A stretch of 64,000 nt of DNA from an uncultured Eubacteriales bacterium (GCA_900314565.1 OMVU01000016.1:54802-118801); one strand, 5' to 3'. Shown: positions 26,078 to 34,589, counted from the first letter of the stretch. The notes: generated from the sequence alone by a model not told the origin. Program-made: numbers and translations.

Positions 26078-27019
26078 ATGGGACATTCTCTGGTCGATGT
26101 GATCATTCCGACTTACAGGCCCGGCCCGGAGGTAAGAGAGCTTCTTCGGAGGCTCCTGCTTCAGACGTGTCCTGTCGGTCATATCCTGATCGTCAATACG
26201 GATGAAACAAAGTGGGATCCGACCGTCACGGAAGGAATACCCAATGCACAGGTCTTTCATATTGCGAAGAGTGCGTTCGATCATGGCTCGGCAAGGAACC
26301 TGGGGGCAGCACATTCGGAGGCGGATTACATTGTATTCATGACACAGGACGCGATTCCCTGTGACCGGTATGTGATCGAGAGGCTGGTCGATTCCCTGAA
26401 AAGCAGCCCGGACATAAAGGCTGCCTATGCGAGGCAGCTTCCGAAGAAAGGATGCAGGATCATCGAGCGTTATCAGAGGAGCTTTAATTATCCCCCCGAA
26501 AGCCGCATCAAGCGGATCGAAGATCTTGATGAACTCGGGATCAAGACATTCTTCTGCTCGAATGTATGCGCCTGCTATGACAGAAAATATCATTTGGAGT
26601 CAGGCGGTTTTGCGGTCCCGAGCATTTTCAATGAGGATATGATCTTTGCCGGAAATGCAGTCAAAGCAGGATACGCGGTGGCGTATGCTGCGGAGGCCCG
26701 TGTCCTTCATTCTCATAATTATACGGTCATGGAGCAGTTCCACCGGAATTTTGACAATGGCGTCTCCCAGGCTATGCATCCTGAGATTTTCGAGGGGATA
26801 CGATCCGAGGGGGAAGGGGTAAAGATGGTGAAGAAGACTGTCCTGTACCTGCTGAAAAAAGGAAAAGGATATCTCATCCCTTATCTTGTCATTCAAAGTG
26901 CCTGTAAGCTTCTCGGATTCTCGCTCGGTAAGAAGGTGAACAAGCTTCCTGAACGGCTCATTATGTACTGTACCATGAGTCCGGACTTCTGGCGGAATCA
27001 CAGGGAGTTGCTGAAATGA
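26078..27019 (+). CDS. GT2 rhamnosyltransferase-like glycosyltransferase
   Basis: A 313-residue GT2 protein with VDVIIPTYRPGPEV at the N-terminus and the AFDHGSARNLGAAHSEADY motif; an F(D/N)HG.(T/A)RN motif is typical of bacterial rhamnosyltransferases. MTQDAIP replaces the usual DxD site, as in that subgroup, and SIFNEDMIFAG carries the acidic acceptor-side motif. AGGTGAACAGAT precedes the ATG. It sits behind the LCP terminator, so it needs its own promoter or read-through. It probably acts on the same rhamnose polymer. Confidence 0.87.
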   Translation: MGHSLVDVIIPTYRPGPEVRELLRRLLLQTCPVGHILIVNTDETKWDPTVTEGIPNAQVFHIAKSAFDHGSARNLGAAHSEADYIVFMTQDAIPCDRYVIERLVDSLKSSPDIKAAYARQLPKKGCRIIERYQRSFNYPPESRIKRIEDLDELGIKTFFCSNVCACYDRKYHLESGGFAVPSIFNEDMIFAGNAVKAGYAVAYAAEARVLHSHNYTVMEQFHRNFDNGVSQAMHPEIFEGIRSEGEGVKMVKKTVLYLLKKGKGYLIPYLVIQSACKLLGFSLGKKVNKLPERLIMYCTMSPDFWRNHRELLK

Positions 27020-27093
27020 TCCGATTTTGACGCAAAATTACCGATTATACAGAACTGTCGAAGCTTAAGGAAAAGTATCACACAATATTCACA

Positions 27094-27122
27094 TTTCGGC
27101 TCTATGATTTATCTTATATAAT
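27094..27122 (+). promoter_or_regulatory. Probable promoter of the HtrA-type protease gene
   Basis: A consensus -10 box TATAAT at 27117-27122 with a weak -35 candidate TTTCGG at 27094-27099 and a 17-bp spacer. The 100-base leader has TGACAG/CTGTCA and GCAGGC/GCCTGT inverted segments, so it may fold before the ribosome site GGAGG. Confidence 0.55.
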
Positions 27123-27222
27123 ATGGTTGACAGTCATGGGTGTGCAGGCGCGGCGGCAATCCTGACCTTTGCGGGTCCGGGCCGACCGTCAAAGAGGCCT
27201 GTGCTGTCACGGAGGTTTTTTT

Positions 27223-29523
27223 ATGGGTGAGCGAGAACAGAATTTGAACAGAGAAGAAAAGACTGACGGGATGCCGGATGTAATGATGGAGATTCCGGCA
27301 GATGAATTTTCTGCAGATGAATTTTCAACTGATGAGGCTCCGGCAGATGAGACTCCGGCTGACGGGGTTTCTGCAGATGAAATTCCGGCAGAAGATATTT
27401 CGGCTGATGAGATTCCGGTCGACGTGTTTCCGGATGAACAGAAAGAGGAGCCTTTGACCGTCTCTTCCGAGAGTGTGACGGAGATTCTCATGCCGGAGAA
27501 TAAGGAACTGTCTTCCGAACGGCAGACAGAACCGTTCGGCTCGGACGAACCGCATATGTACGGTGGGGATCAAAACTGGTCGGAGGATGCTGTCCGGACC
27601 GCTTCCCCGGATCTTTCCGGGGCACAGGAAAATGATGGCGCCGCTGACCTCGTCGGGACTTCTCCTTCTGATTCGTTTGAACAGAATACGACGTATGTGA
27701 GAACAGAAGAACCTTCGGAGGAGTCTCAGACCATGGAGCAGTCTTCTCAGTCTGAAGAAGAACCGTTTCGTCAGGCGGACAGGTCTGAAGAACAGTTAAA
27801 CCGTCAGGCAGGCAAGCCTGAAGGAGAACAGTACCGTCAGGCAGGAAGGCCTGAAGGAGAACAGTACCGTCAGACAGGCGGATCCGGAGAAGAACAGTAC
27901 CGTCAGACAGGCAGGAACGAACAGGAACCTTACCGGCAGGATGGCGGAAGGAACGCGGACTGGCGCAGCCGGGCCAGCCGGACGAACGATACGAACGGAA
28001 GCTTTGATTCGGCAGAAGGACGGAATGGCGGTCGATATTCAAGCAGCTATGACCGCTACCGCTTTGAGAATCCTTCGAACCGCGGACCTGTCAATACACC
28101 GGATTCCCGTTTTCCGGAAGAATCAAAGAAGCCGTCTTCCGGAAAAGAGCATAAAAACGGAAAACGCGGATGGATCGCGGCGGGAATCGCGGCGGGCGTG
28201 CTCGCAGCTGCGTTCCTCCTGTTCTTTGGCATCCGTGCAGCGCTCATGAGTGCAGTCAACACTGCCCGGAGTACTCCTCCCGCTGAAGCGCAGGCAGGAG
28301 CACAGGCGGGAGCAGAGGCGGAAGCGCCGGCCAAAGAGCCTGAGATCACGATCGGCAATCCGGATCAGAAGCCGGAAAATCCGCAGGCAGCCGGAAGGGC
28401 TGATACTGAGACAACGGAGCAGAGAGAAGAAATGACGGTCCCCGAGGTCGTTCAGATGTGTCTTCCTTCCATGGTCGCGATCACGAACACTACGGTGGAA
28501 GAATACAGGGATTATTTCGGCGGCACCCGGACATATGAAAATGTCAGCGCGGGATCCGGTATCATTATCGGGGGAACAGAGACGGAGCTTCTCATCGCGA
28601 CCAACAATCATGTCATCGCGAATTCTTCGGATATCACGGTCACTTTTATCGATGATTCGGTCTGTTCAGGAACGGTCAAGGGACAGGCCAGCGATGAGGA
28701 TCTGGCAATTATCAGTGTGAATCTTTCTGATATTCCTGCCGAGACAAAAGAGCATATCGCAATCGTTGCGATCGGAAATTCAGATGAACTACAGGTCGGG
28801 GAGACCGTCGTTGCAATCGGAAATGCGCTCGGATACGGACAGTCCGTATCGAGAGGCGTCGTGAGCGCTCTGAACCGGGATGTCACCGTGGACGGCGTTA
28901 CCCATACACTCATTCAGACAGATGCCTCCATTAACCCGGGCAATTCCGGCGGCGCACTGCTGAACCTTCGCGGTGAGCTCATTGGAATCAATGAGGTCAA
29001 GTATGTCAATACGGAAGTCGAGGGAATCGGTTACGCGATCCCGATCAATGTGGCAGAGCCGATCCTTACAAATCTCGGCAGCCGTGTCCAGAGAGAAAAG
29101 GTCGGTGATGAGGACCGCGCATATATCGGCATCAAGTGTGTCGGCGTGAACAGCGAGTATGTTCAGTACGGATATCCGGCAGGGGTCTATGTGAGCGAAG
29201 TGACACCGGGCGGGCCTGCAGATCAGGCAGGACTTCGCACGGGCGATATCATTACGGCAATCGACGGAGTTCCGGTATCCACAACGGACCAGCTGCTGGA
29301 CAATCTCGAATACTATGCAGCCGGAGAGACGGTCGACTTCTCTGTCAGCCGTGAGGGCGCACAGATCGGAACGTTCGAGACGACCAAGATCCCGATCACC
29401 CTTGGCAGGAGAAGTGAGTCCGGCCTGGATGATCCCTTGGAGGGGAACGGGACGGCAGCTCCGGAAGAAGGTTCCGGAAATGAAGAGCGTGACGCCCGGG
29501 GCTTCCCAACGATGCCGGAATGA
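27223..29523 (+). CDS. HtrA/DegP-type membrane-anchored serine protease with repetitive acidic N-terminus
   Basis: Extracytoplasmic quality-control protease, 766 residues. Residues 1 to about 315 are a cytoplasmic, disordered, acidic region with short Ala-Asp-Glu-Pro repeats (about 18-65) and an 11-residue Arg-Gln...Glu-Gln-Tyr repeat (about 183-247). One membrane helix lies at about 316-341, then an Ala/Glu linker, then the trypsin-like domain with catalytic H463 (NNHVIAN), D493 (DEDLAIISV) and S575 (NPGNSGGAL), and one PDZ domain at about 635-730 (GPADQAGLRTGDIITAIDGVPV). GGAGG lies just before the ATG. The protease part is canonical; the long N-terminus is not. Confidence 0.93.
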   Translation: MGEREQNLNREEKTDGMPDVMMEIPADEFSADEFSTDEAPADETPADGVSADEIPAEDISADEIPVDVFPDEQKEEPLTVSSESVTEILMPENKELSSERQTEPFGSDEPHMYGGDQNWSEDAVRTASPDLSGAQENDGAADLVGTSPSDSFEQNTTYVRTEEPSEESQTMEQSSQSEEEPFRQADRSEEQLNRQAGKPEGEQYRQAGRPEGEQYRQTGGSGEEQYRQTGRNEQEPYRQDGGRNADWRSRASRTNDTNGSFDSAEGRNGGRYSSSYDRYRFENPSNRGPVNTPDSRFPEESKKPSSGKEHKNGKRGWIAAGIAAGVLAAAFLLFFGIRAALMSAVNTARSTPPAEAQAGAQAGAEAEAPAKEPEITIGNPDQKPENPQAAGRADTETTEQREEMTVPEVVQMCLPSMVAITNTTVEEYRDYFGGTRTYENVSAGSGIIIGGTETELLIATNNHVIANSSDITVTFIDDSVCSGTVKGQASDEDLAIISVNLSDIPAETKEHIAIVAIGNSDELQVGETVVAIGNALGYGQSVSRGVVSALNRDVTVDGVTHTLIQTDASINPGNSGGALLNLRGELIGINEVKYVNTEVEGIGYAIPINVAEPILTNLGSRVQREKVGDEDRAYIGIKCVGVNSEYVQYGYPAGVYVSEVTPGGPADQAGLRTGDIITAIDGVPVSTTDQLLDNLEYYAAGETVDFSVSREGAQIGTFETTKIPITLGRRSESGLDDPLEGNGTAAPEEGSGNEERDARGFPTMPE
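27768..27965 (+). repeat. 33-bp in-frame tandem repeat, about six units
   Basis: Units start at 27768, 27801, 27834, 27867, 27900 and 27933, exactly 33 bp apart, each near CCGTCAGGCAGG...GAACAGTA. They encode RQAGRPEGEQY-like 11-mers. The middle units are almost identical at DNA level, indicating recent slippage; the outer ones have diverged. Confidence 0.9.
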
Positions 29524-29556
29524 AAGACGGGCGTTCCTGAATAAAGAGATACGGAA

Positions 29557-29590
29557 AGGCTGCCGCGGGAACGGCAGCCTGTTTTTTTGT
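29557..29590 (+). terminator. Rho-independent terminator after the HtrA gene
   Basis: AGGCTGCC (29557-29564) pairs with GGCAGCCT (29573-29580), followed by GTTTTTTTG. Classic layout 34 bp after the protease stop. Confidence 0.9.
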
Positions 29591-29628
29591 CGGTCCTCCT
29601 GCGTTCATTGCCATCGCGCAAATATCAC

Positions 29629-29657
29629 TTGTTGGATGGATTTGTTCGCTGTACAAT
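29629..29657 (+). promoter_or_regulatory. Probable sigma-A promoter of clpX
   Basis: TTGTTG at 29629-29634 and TACAAT at 29652-29657 with 17 bp between, placed after the HtrA terminator and about 140 bp before clpX. No CtsR- or CIRCE-type operator is recognised near it. Confidence 0.55.
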
Positions 29658-29751
29658 TATCTGAGGGTCGAACGGTATTTGTCACAGACTCAAGCCGGAG
29701 ATCAAAGCTCGTAATCCGGGGCTTTGTCCGGTGGACCGAACTCCCTCACGG

Positions 29752-29773
29752 CAAGAACGCCGAGGCGTTCCCG
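29752..29773 (+). repeat. Short GAACGCC palindrome, family B, copy 3
   Basis: CAAGAACGCC-GA-GGCGTTCCCG in the clpX leader, 23 bp before the start codon. It is preceded by CACGG, as is the partial copy at 48790. Confidence 0.7.
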
Positions 29774-29796
29774 AATACAATGAAAGAGAGAAACAT

Positions 29797-31218
29797 ATGT
29801 CAGATATAATAGACGATACAAAAAAAGAAATCGAGGAGTCTGTAAAGGAATCCGAGAAGAAAAAGCAGGAACGGTACTGCTCCGTGTGCCACAGACCGGA
29901 ATCCGTCACGGGGCCGCTTGTGACGCTGGGGGATATGTCTGTCTGCAGTGACTGTATGCAGAAGAGCATGGATTATATGAAAAATTCCAATTTCGATCTG
30001 AGCTCTCTCTTTAAAGGTCTTTCGAATTTCCCGAATATTTCCTTTCTGAACTTCGGAGGGGAAGAAGCTCCGCGGAAAGCACCGAAAGCGAAGAAGGAAG
30101 AGGAAATTCATTTTGAAATGAATGACATCCTTCCTCCGCATAAGATCAAGAAGCAGCTGGATGAGTACGTCATCGGACAGGAACGGGCGAAGAAGATCAT
30201 TTCAGTCGGCGTCTACAATCATTATAAAAGAGTCATCGGCGAACAGCGCCTTCAGGAGGCAGCGAAAAAAGACAGGGAGGCGGATCCGAATGCCGCGATG
30301 CCGGTCGAGATCCAGAAATCCAATATGCTCATGATCGGTCCCACCGGGAGCGGAAAGACGTATCTGGTCCAGACACTGGCAAGGCTGCTGGATGTTCCGC
30401 TTGCGATCACGGACGCGACGTCGCTGACGGAAGCCGGATATATCGGCGATGACATCGAGAGCGTCGTCTCAAAGCTCCTCGCGGCTGCGGACAACGATGT
30501 CGAGAGGGCTGAGCACGGCATCATATTTGTCGATGAGATCGACAAGATCGCAAAGAAAAAGAATACGAATCAGAGAGATGTCAGCGGGGAGGCGGTCCAG
30601 CAGGGAATGCTGAAGCTCCTGGAGGGGGCTGAGATCGAAGTGCCTGTCGGCGCGACAAGCAAAAATGCGATGGTACCGCTCAAGACGATCAACACGAAGA
30701 ACATCCTGTTCATCTGCGGCGGGGCTTTTCCGGACCTTGAGACGATCGTGAAAGAGCGTCTCACGAAGAGGAGCTCGATCGGATTCCATGCCGACCTTAA
30801 GGATAAATATGATGACGATCCCGATATTCTCACGAAGGTGACCGTGGAAGATCTCCGAAAGTTCGGAATGATCCCCGAGTTCCTTGGCCGTCTTCCGATC
30901 ATCTTCTCCCTGGAGAGCCTGACGGAGGATATGCTTGTCCGTATTCTGCACGAGCCGAAGAATGCAATACTGTCTCAGTATGAGGCTCTTCTCGCGATGG
31001 ATGAGGTCAAACTCACTTTCGAGGATGACGCGCTGCACGCGATCGCGGAGAAAGCGGCAAAGCAGGATACAGGCGCGAGAGCGCTCCGTTCGATCATAGA
31101 GGAGTTCATGCTGGACATCATGTACGAGATCCCGAAGGATGACAATATCGGAGAAGTCATTATCACCGGCGACTATATTCGCGGGACGGGCGGACCCCGC
31201 ATCCTTATGCGGACCTGA
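29797..31218 (+). CDS. clpX: ClpX-type ATP-dependent unfoldase with altered RKH loop
   Basis: AAA+ unfoldase that feeds proteins to ClpP, 473 residues against the usual 410 to 430; the extra length is partly a charged N-terminal extension. The zinc-binding domain has C28, C31, C50 and C53. Walker A GPTGSGKT is at 181-188, pore loop AGYIGDDIES (GYVG in most ClpX), Walker B IIFVDEIDKIA, and sensor 2 DTGARALRSIIE. The IGF loop that docks to ClpP is kept (I328-G329-F330). The loop that normally holds the RKH substrate-binding motif instead reads VGATSKNAMVP. No clpP or lon lies nearby. It may be a paralogue with changed substrate choice. Confidence 0.92.
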   Translation: MSDIIDDTKKEIEESVKESEKKKQERYCSVCHRPESVTGPLVTLGDMSVCSDCMQKSMDYMKNSNFDLSSLFKGLSNFPNISFLNFGGEEAPRKAPKAKKEEEIHFEMNDILPPHKIKKQLDEYVIGQERAKKIISVGVYNHYKRVIGEQRLQEAAKKDREADPNAAMPVEIQKSNMLMIGPTGSGKTYLVQTLARLLDVPLAITDATSLTEAGYIGDDIESVVSKLLAAADNDVERAEHGIIFVDEIDKIAKKKNTNQRDVSGEAVQQGMLKLLEGAEIEVPVGATSKNAMVPLKTINTKNILFICGGAFPDLETIVKERLTKRSSIGFHADLKDKYDDDPDILTKVTVEDLRKFGMIPEFLGRLPIIFSLESLTEDMLVRILHEPKNAILSQYEALLAMDEVKLTFEDDALHAIAEKAAKQDTGARALRSIIEEFMLDIMYEIPKDDNIGEVIITGDYIRGTGGPRILMRT

Positions 31219-31265
31219 ATGGAGTTCAAACGACGCCGCCCGGCAAAATGAAAGTTGTACAGATG

Positions 31266-31295
31266 TTCGACAAAGCAGTCAAAATCGTGTATCAT
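31266..31295 (+). promoter_or_regulatory. Probable promoter of the zinc-ribbon gene
   Basis: TTCGAC at 31266-31271 and TATCAT at 31290-31295, 18 bp apart. The same TGTATCAT -10 context occurs before malQ at 40099-40105. The leader of about 120 bases contains the family F segment and ends in AGGAGG. Confidence 0.5.
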
Positions 31296-31315
31296 TATTT
31301 TAATGGTTATCGAAC

Positions 31316-31347
31316 GGTGCCATTCGCATTGCGCTTGCGCTCCATGC
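31316..31347 (+). repeat. Dispersed repeat, family F, copy 1
   Basis: A 32-bp stretch (GGTGCCATTCGCATTGCG...CCATGC) that matches the reverse complement of 34029-34060 at 28 of 32 positions. It lies in the leader of the zinc-ribbon gene. Confidence 0.55.
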
Positions 31348-31418
31348 AGATGGCGGTCCCGGAGCTGAGTGAGAACATAATCAATACACATTCATATATA
31401 TTTTAGGAGGAACATACC

Positions 31419-31859
31419 ATGTCAGATGATTTCTTTGGCGATCTGGGAAAATCCATTTCACGTGTCACACAGAAAGCGGTGGGCCGCACCGGCGAGCTCT
31501 TTGAGACAACGAAGATCAATGCACAGATCTCCGGTGAGCAGCGTGAGATCGAAAAGCTGTATGCGAAGATCGGAGCAGTTGTTTATCGGAAAATCGCGAA
31601 CGGCACGATGGAAGCAGATGAAGATATCGCGCCGATCGTCGATGATATCCGCGCGCATGCAGGCCAGCTGGCTTCCCGCAGAAGGGCTCTGGCCGGCGTT
31701 AAGAGGATGAGAGTCTGCCCGGCCTGCGGTGAGCTGATTGCGACGGATGTTGCCTTCTGCCCGAAATGCGGAACGCCGGTCGTTGTGGATAATACTCCCG
31801 CAGCACTGACAGATGCAGACGAAGAAGATGACGACGAGTACATCGAAACGGAGGAGTAA
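31419..31859 (+). CDS. Small zinc-ribbon protein
   Basis: A 146-residue soluble protein. The first 90 residues are predicted helical (EQREIEKLYAKIGAVVYRKI). Then a zinc ribbon has CPACG and CPKCG knuckles (about residues 104-124), and the C-terminal tail is strongly acidic (DADEEDDDEYIETEE). This helix plus zinc-ribbon layout occurs in many Firmicutes proteins of unknown role. The stop TAA directly abuts the next ATG (31860), so the two are translationally coupled, pointing to a joint role with the signal-peptidase-II-like protein. AGGAGG precedes the start. Confidence 0.8.
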   Translation: MSDDFFGDLGKSISRVTQKAVGRTGELFETTKINAQISGEQREIEKLYAKIGAVVYRKIANGTMEADEDIAPIVDDIRAHAGQLASRRRALAGVKRMRVCPACGELIATDVAFCPKCGTPVVVDNTPAALTDADEEDDDEYIETEE

Positions 31860-32315
31860 ATGAACTGGCTGTTCTTTTCGACGATATTGTATAAAATCGA
31901 TGATATCCTGAAGAGAAAGGCGGAGACAAAGCTTACGCCGGGCAGCGAACCGATTGAATGTCTCGACGGAAAGGTTCGCCTTGAAAGGGTTCGGAACAAG
32001 GGACTTGCCGGCGGAAAGTTCAGTGACAGGGAGGAGGACGTCCGCAATCTGACGACACTTGCCTTTTTCGGAGTCCTTATGCGGTTCCTTGCAGAGCTGC
32101 CGAAGAAAGGGCATTCCGCTAAAAAGCTCGCTCTGGCCATGGCGGCCGGAGGAGCAGCCGGCAATGTGGCGGACAGGTGGAAGCGCGGGAGCGTTACGGA
32201 TTTTATCAGTGTGCGCGTCGGAAAGCTTAAAAAGATTGTTTTCAATCCTGCGGATATTTTTATAGGGATCGGCGGTCTTGTAGCGGTCTTTGACGCATTC
32301 TTCAACAAAGAGTAA
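31860..32315 (+). CDS. Signal peptidase II (LspA)-like membrane protein
   Basis: A 151-residue membrane protein that follows the LspA pattern in order: NKGLAGG (like NxGxAFG), GGAAGNVADRWKRGSVTDFI (like GGxxGNxxDRxxxGxVxDF, first catalytic Asp) and FNPADIFIGIGG (like FNxADxxI, second catalytic Asp). The first LspA helix is short or missing and the middle is unusually charged, so topology may differ from housekeeping LspA. True LspA cleaves diacylglyceryl-prolipoproteins. Whether this one does so, or is a specialised paralogue tied to the zinc-ribbon protein, is open. Confidence 0.65.
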   Translation: MNWLFFSTILYKIDDILKRKAETKLTPGSEPIECLDGKVRLERVRNKGLAGGKFSDREEDVRNLTTLAFFGVLMRFLAELPKKGHSAKKLALAMAAGGAAGNVADRWKRGSVTDFISVRVGKLKKIVFNPADIFIGIGGLVAVFDAFFNKE

Positions 32316-32321
32316 AGTTCC

Positions 32322-33884
32322 ATGAGGATTACAGAAAACAGACTATATCTATATGCGACGGCATTTTTCTCCGGAATGTCCGTCATGGCCGTAGAGATGG
32401 GGGCGAGCAGACTGCTCACCCCATACTTTTCATCCTCCCAGGTGATCTGGACGGTGATCATCGGCATCATCATGATCGCGATGGCGATCGGCAATGTCTG
32501 GGGAGGCAGGGCAGCGGATAAAAATCCGGATCCCGGGAATCTCTACCGGCGAATCCTGCTCGCGGCGGTCTGGATCGCGGTCATTCCGCTGGTCGGACGT
32601 TACGTGATCCTCGGTGTAACGTACGTTGTTGTCCGATTTATATCGGGAAATTATCTTGTGTGGGCGTCCTTCGGAGCCTGCCTTGTCCTGTTCGTATTTC
32701 CTCTTATGCTGCTCGGAACGGTCACCCCTTCCCTCATCAAATACGCGACGGGAAATCTGACCGACAACGGAAAGACGGTGGGGACGATCGAGGCGTGCGG
32801 GACGGTCGGGAGCATTCTCGGCACCTTTCTCCCGACGTTCATCACGATCCCGAATTTCGGTACGGCGGTGACGTTCTACATTTTCGCGGCAATTCTGGCG
32901 CTGCTGGCTTTCCTTTATTTCCTGAGTGCAGGGAAGGGTGCGGTAAAAGGAGGAATCGCGGCGGGAGCCATCATCGCGCTTCTCTTTGTCCCTTTTGACT
33001 ACAGCTTCGCCTTCTGGGAGAAAGATCTCGTCTATGAAGACGAATCGATTTATAATTATCTGCGGGTGAGGGAAGATTCGGAGAGCGTGATCCTCTCGAC
33101 GAACGTCCTTGAGGGCGTTCAGTCGATTTACAGGAAGAGCGGCGGACTGACCGGAATGTACTATGATTACGCGCTGGCTGCCCCGCTCATGGCTGATACG
33201 GGAAATGAAGAGCCGCATCTCCTCATTCTCGGAATGGGGACCGGTACGTACGCGAAACAGTGCAGGAGTTATTTCCCGGAAATCGTTTCAGAGGGCGTGG
33301 AGATCGATCAGAAAATAGTAGATCTCTCGCGGAAGTATTTTGATCTTCCGGAGGATATTTCGGTTGAAGTCGGGGATGGAAGGGCGTATCTGAGAACTGC
33401 GGGGACCTATGATGTGATCATGGTCGACGCATATCAGGACATCACGATCCCTTTCCATATGTCCACCACGGAGTTCTTTGAAATGGTGAATGAGCACCTG
33501 TGTCCGGGCGGCGTCATGGTAGTGAACATGAATATGATGACGGACCAGGAAGGCGGGATCAATGATTATCTGATCGATACGATCTGCAGCGTCTTTCCGG
33601 ATGTCGCCACTGTCACGGTGGGGAACAACACGAACCAGGAGCTTTTTGCTTCGGCGGAGCCCGGGCTTGCGGAAAGGCTTGCCGGGAAAATTTCGCAGAT
33701 GGATGAAGACGATCCTCTGAAATACCAGATGGAGACAGTGCAGAAAAAGCTTGTTCAGGAAAAAGGCGGAAATTATATTCTGACGGATGATAAAGCGCCG
33801 GTCGAGATTCTCGGAATGCAGGCGCTCGACAGTCTGATTTCCAACACGCTCGAAGCCTACGGAGGAATCGAAAACCTTCTGTAA
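32322..33884 (+). CDS. Membrane-fused spermidine synthase-like protein
   Basis: A 520-residue protein with about seven N-terminal membrane helices (to residue 230), including the family motif VEMGASRLLTPYFSSSQVIWT, and a cytosolic spermidine-synthase-type domain at about 245-470. That domain has LILGMGTGTYAKQC (SAM-type glycine motif), GVEIDQKIVDLSRKYF, GDGRAYL and DVIMVDAYQDITIPFHM. Fused forms of this kind are common, and few have a proven aminopropyltransferase role. It starts 6 bp after the LspA-like gene with a poor ribosome site, which suggests coupling. Confidence 0.85.
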   Translation: MRITENRLYLYATAFFSGMSVMAVEMGASRLLTPYFSSSQVIWTVIIGIIMIAMAIGNVWGGRAADKNPDPGNLYRRILLAAVWIAVIPLVGRYVILGVTYVVVRFISGNYLVWASFGACLVLFVFPLMLLGTVTPSLIKYATGNLTDNGKTVGTIEACGTVGSILGTFLPTFITIPNFGTAVTFYIFAAILALLAFLYFLSAGKGAVKGGIAAGAIIALLFVPFDYSFAFWEKDLVYEDESIYNYLRVREDSESVILSTNVLEGVQSIYRKSGGLTGMYYDYALAAPLMADTGNEEPHLLILGMGTGTYAKQCRSYFPEIVSEGVEIDQKIVDLSRKYFDLPEDISVEVGDGRAYLRTAGTYDVIMVDAYQDITIPFHMSTTEFFEMVNEHLCPGGVMVVNMNMMTDQEGGINDYLIDTICSVFPDVATVTVGNNTNQELFASAEPGLAERLAGKISQMDEDDPLKYQMETVQKKLVQEKGGNYILTDDKAPVEILGMQALDSLISNTLEAYGGIENLL

Positions 33885-33927
33885 GAGACCTTCTTCGCAG
33901 CGCAGAGAAACAACAGAAATTTGCGCG

Positions 33928-34069
33928 TATCTACGAGCGGTGCCGGATGGAGCAAATGGGCGGCTGGGAGCTTGCTCACAAAGCCGCACATCTTGCGAAC
34001 AGACGATAGCGCGACAGCGCGGCAGTGAGCATGAAGCGCAAGCGGAATGCGAACAGCACCGCTCAGATA
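33928..34069 (+). repeat. Large imperfect palindrome with family F segment (copy 2, inverted)
   Basis: Outer arms TATCTACGAGCGGTGC (33928-33943) and GCACCGCTCAGATA (34056-34069) enclose a second hairpin GCGGCT...AGCCGC. The right part (34029-34060) is an inverted copy of 31316-31347. It occupies most of the 237-bp gap between the synthase-like gene and the receiver gene. No open frame or promoter is evident inside it. Confidence 0.6.
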
Positions 34070-34121
34070 AATAGAAATTTAACACAGGACACGGATCATT
34101 TGAGCGAGAGAAAGAAGCGGG

Positions 34122-34589
34122 ATGGCAGATACTATGGATGACAGAACGATATACAGACGGTCCGGAAAACAGGCGGAGCATGAGGGTGCCCGCATTCTGA
34201 TCGCTGAGGACAGTCCGCTCCATCGGGCTTTGATCACGATCCAGCTCACAATGGCGGGATATGTGGTCGAAGAGGTGTATAACGGGATCGAGGCGGTCAG
34301 CCGTATCGAGAAATCCGCGCCCGGGTACTATGACGCGGTCATCATGGATGTCTATATGCCTGTGATCGACGGGATCGAGGCAACAAAAAGGATCCGTGCC
34401 CTCCCGGATCCGGTCAGAGCGTCTGTGCCGATCACCGCACTCTCATCCGATTCCACGGAGGCAGAGAAAGAGCTTGCCCTCTTTTCGGGGATGGACGAGT
34501 ATCTTGTGAAGCCGCCGGATCAGGATGTACTGGTCGATGCGATCGAACTGATCATAAGCAGACATGAAGCCGGAAAAGGAAAGATATGA
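34122..34589 (+). CDS. Stand-alone response-regulator receiver protein
   Basis: A 155-residue CheY-like receiver with no output domain. The acidic pair is in LIAEDSPLHR, the phospho-acceptor Asp in VIMDVYMPVIDG, the switch Ser/Thr in ITALSSDS, and the conserved Lys in EYLVKPP. A 24-residue charged N-terminus precedes the domain. The sequence resembles the C-terminal receivers of hybrid histidine kinases. No kinase gene lies nearby, so its partner is encoded elsewhere. ATG 34122 has a weak ribosome site, and ATG 34134 is an alternative. Confidence 0.88.
   Translation: MADTMDDRTIYRRSGKQAEHEGARILIAEDSPLHRALITIQLTMAGYVVEEVYNGIEAVSRIEKSAPGYYDAVIMDVYMPVIDGIEATKRIRALPDPVRASVPITALSSDSTEAEKELALFSGMDEYLVKPPDQDVLVDAIELIISRHEAGKGKI

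Noticed and set aside
27768-27965. Regular 33-bp repeats considered as a CRISPR array.
   Set aside because: There are no spacers, the repeats are contiguous and in frame within the HtrA gene, and no cas gene is present.
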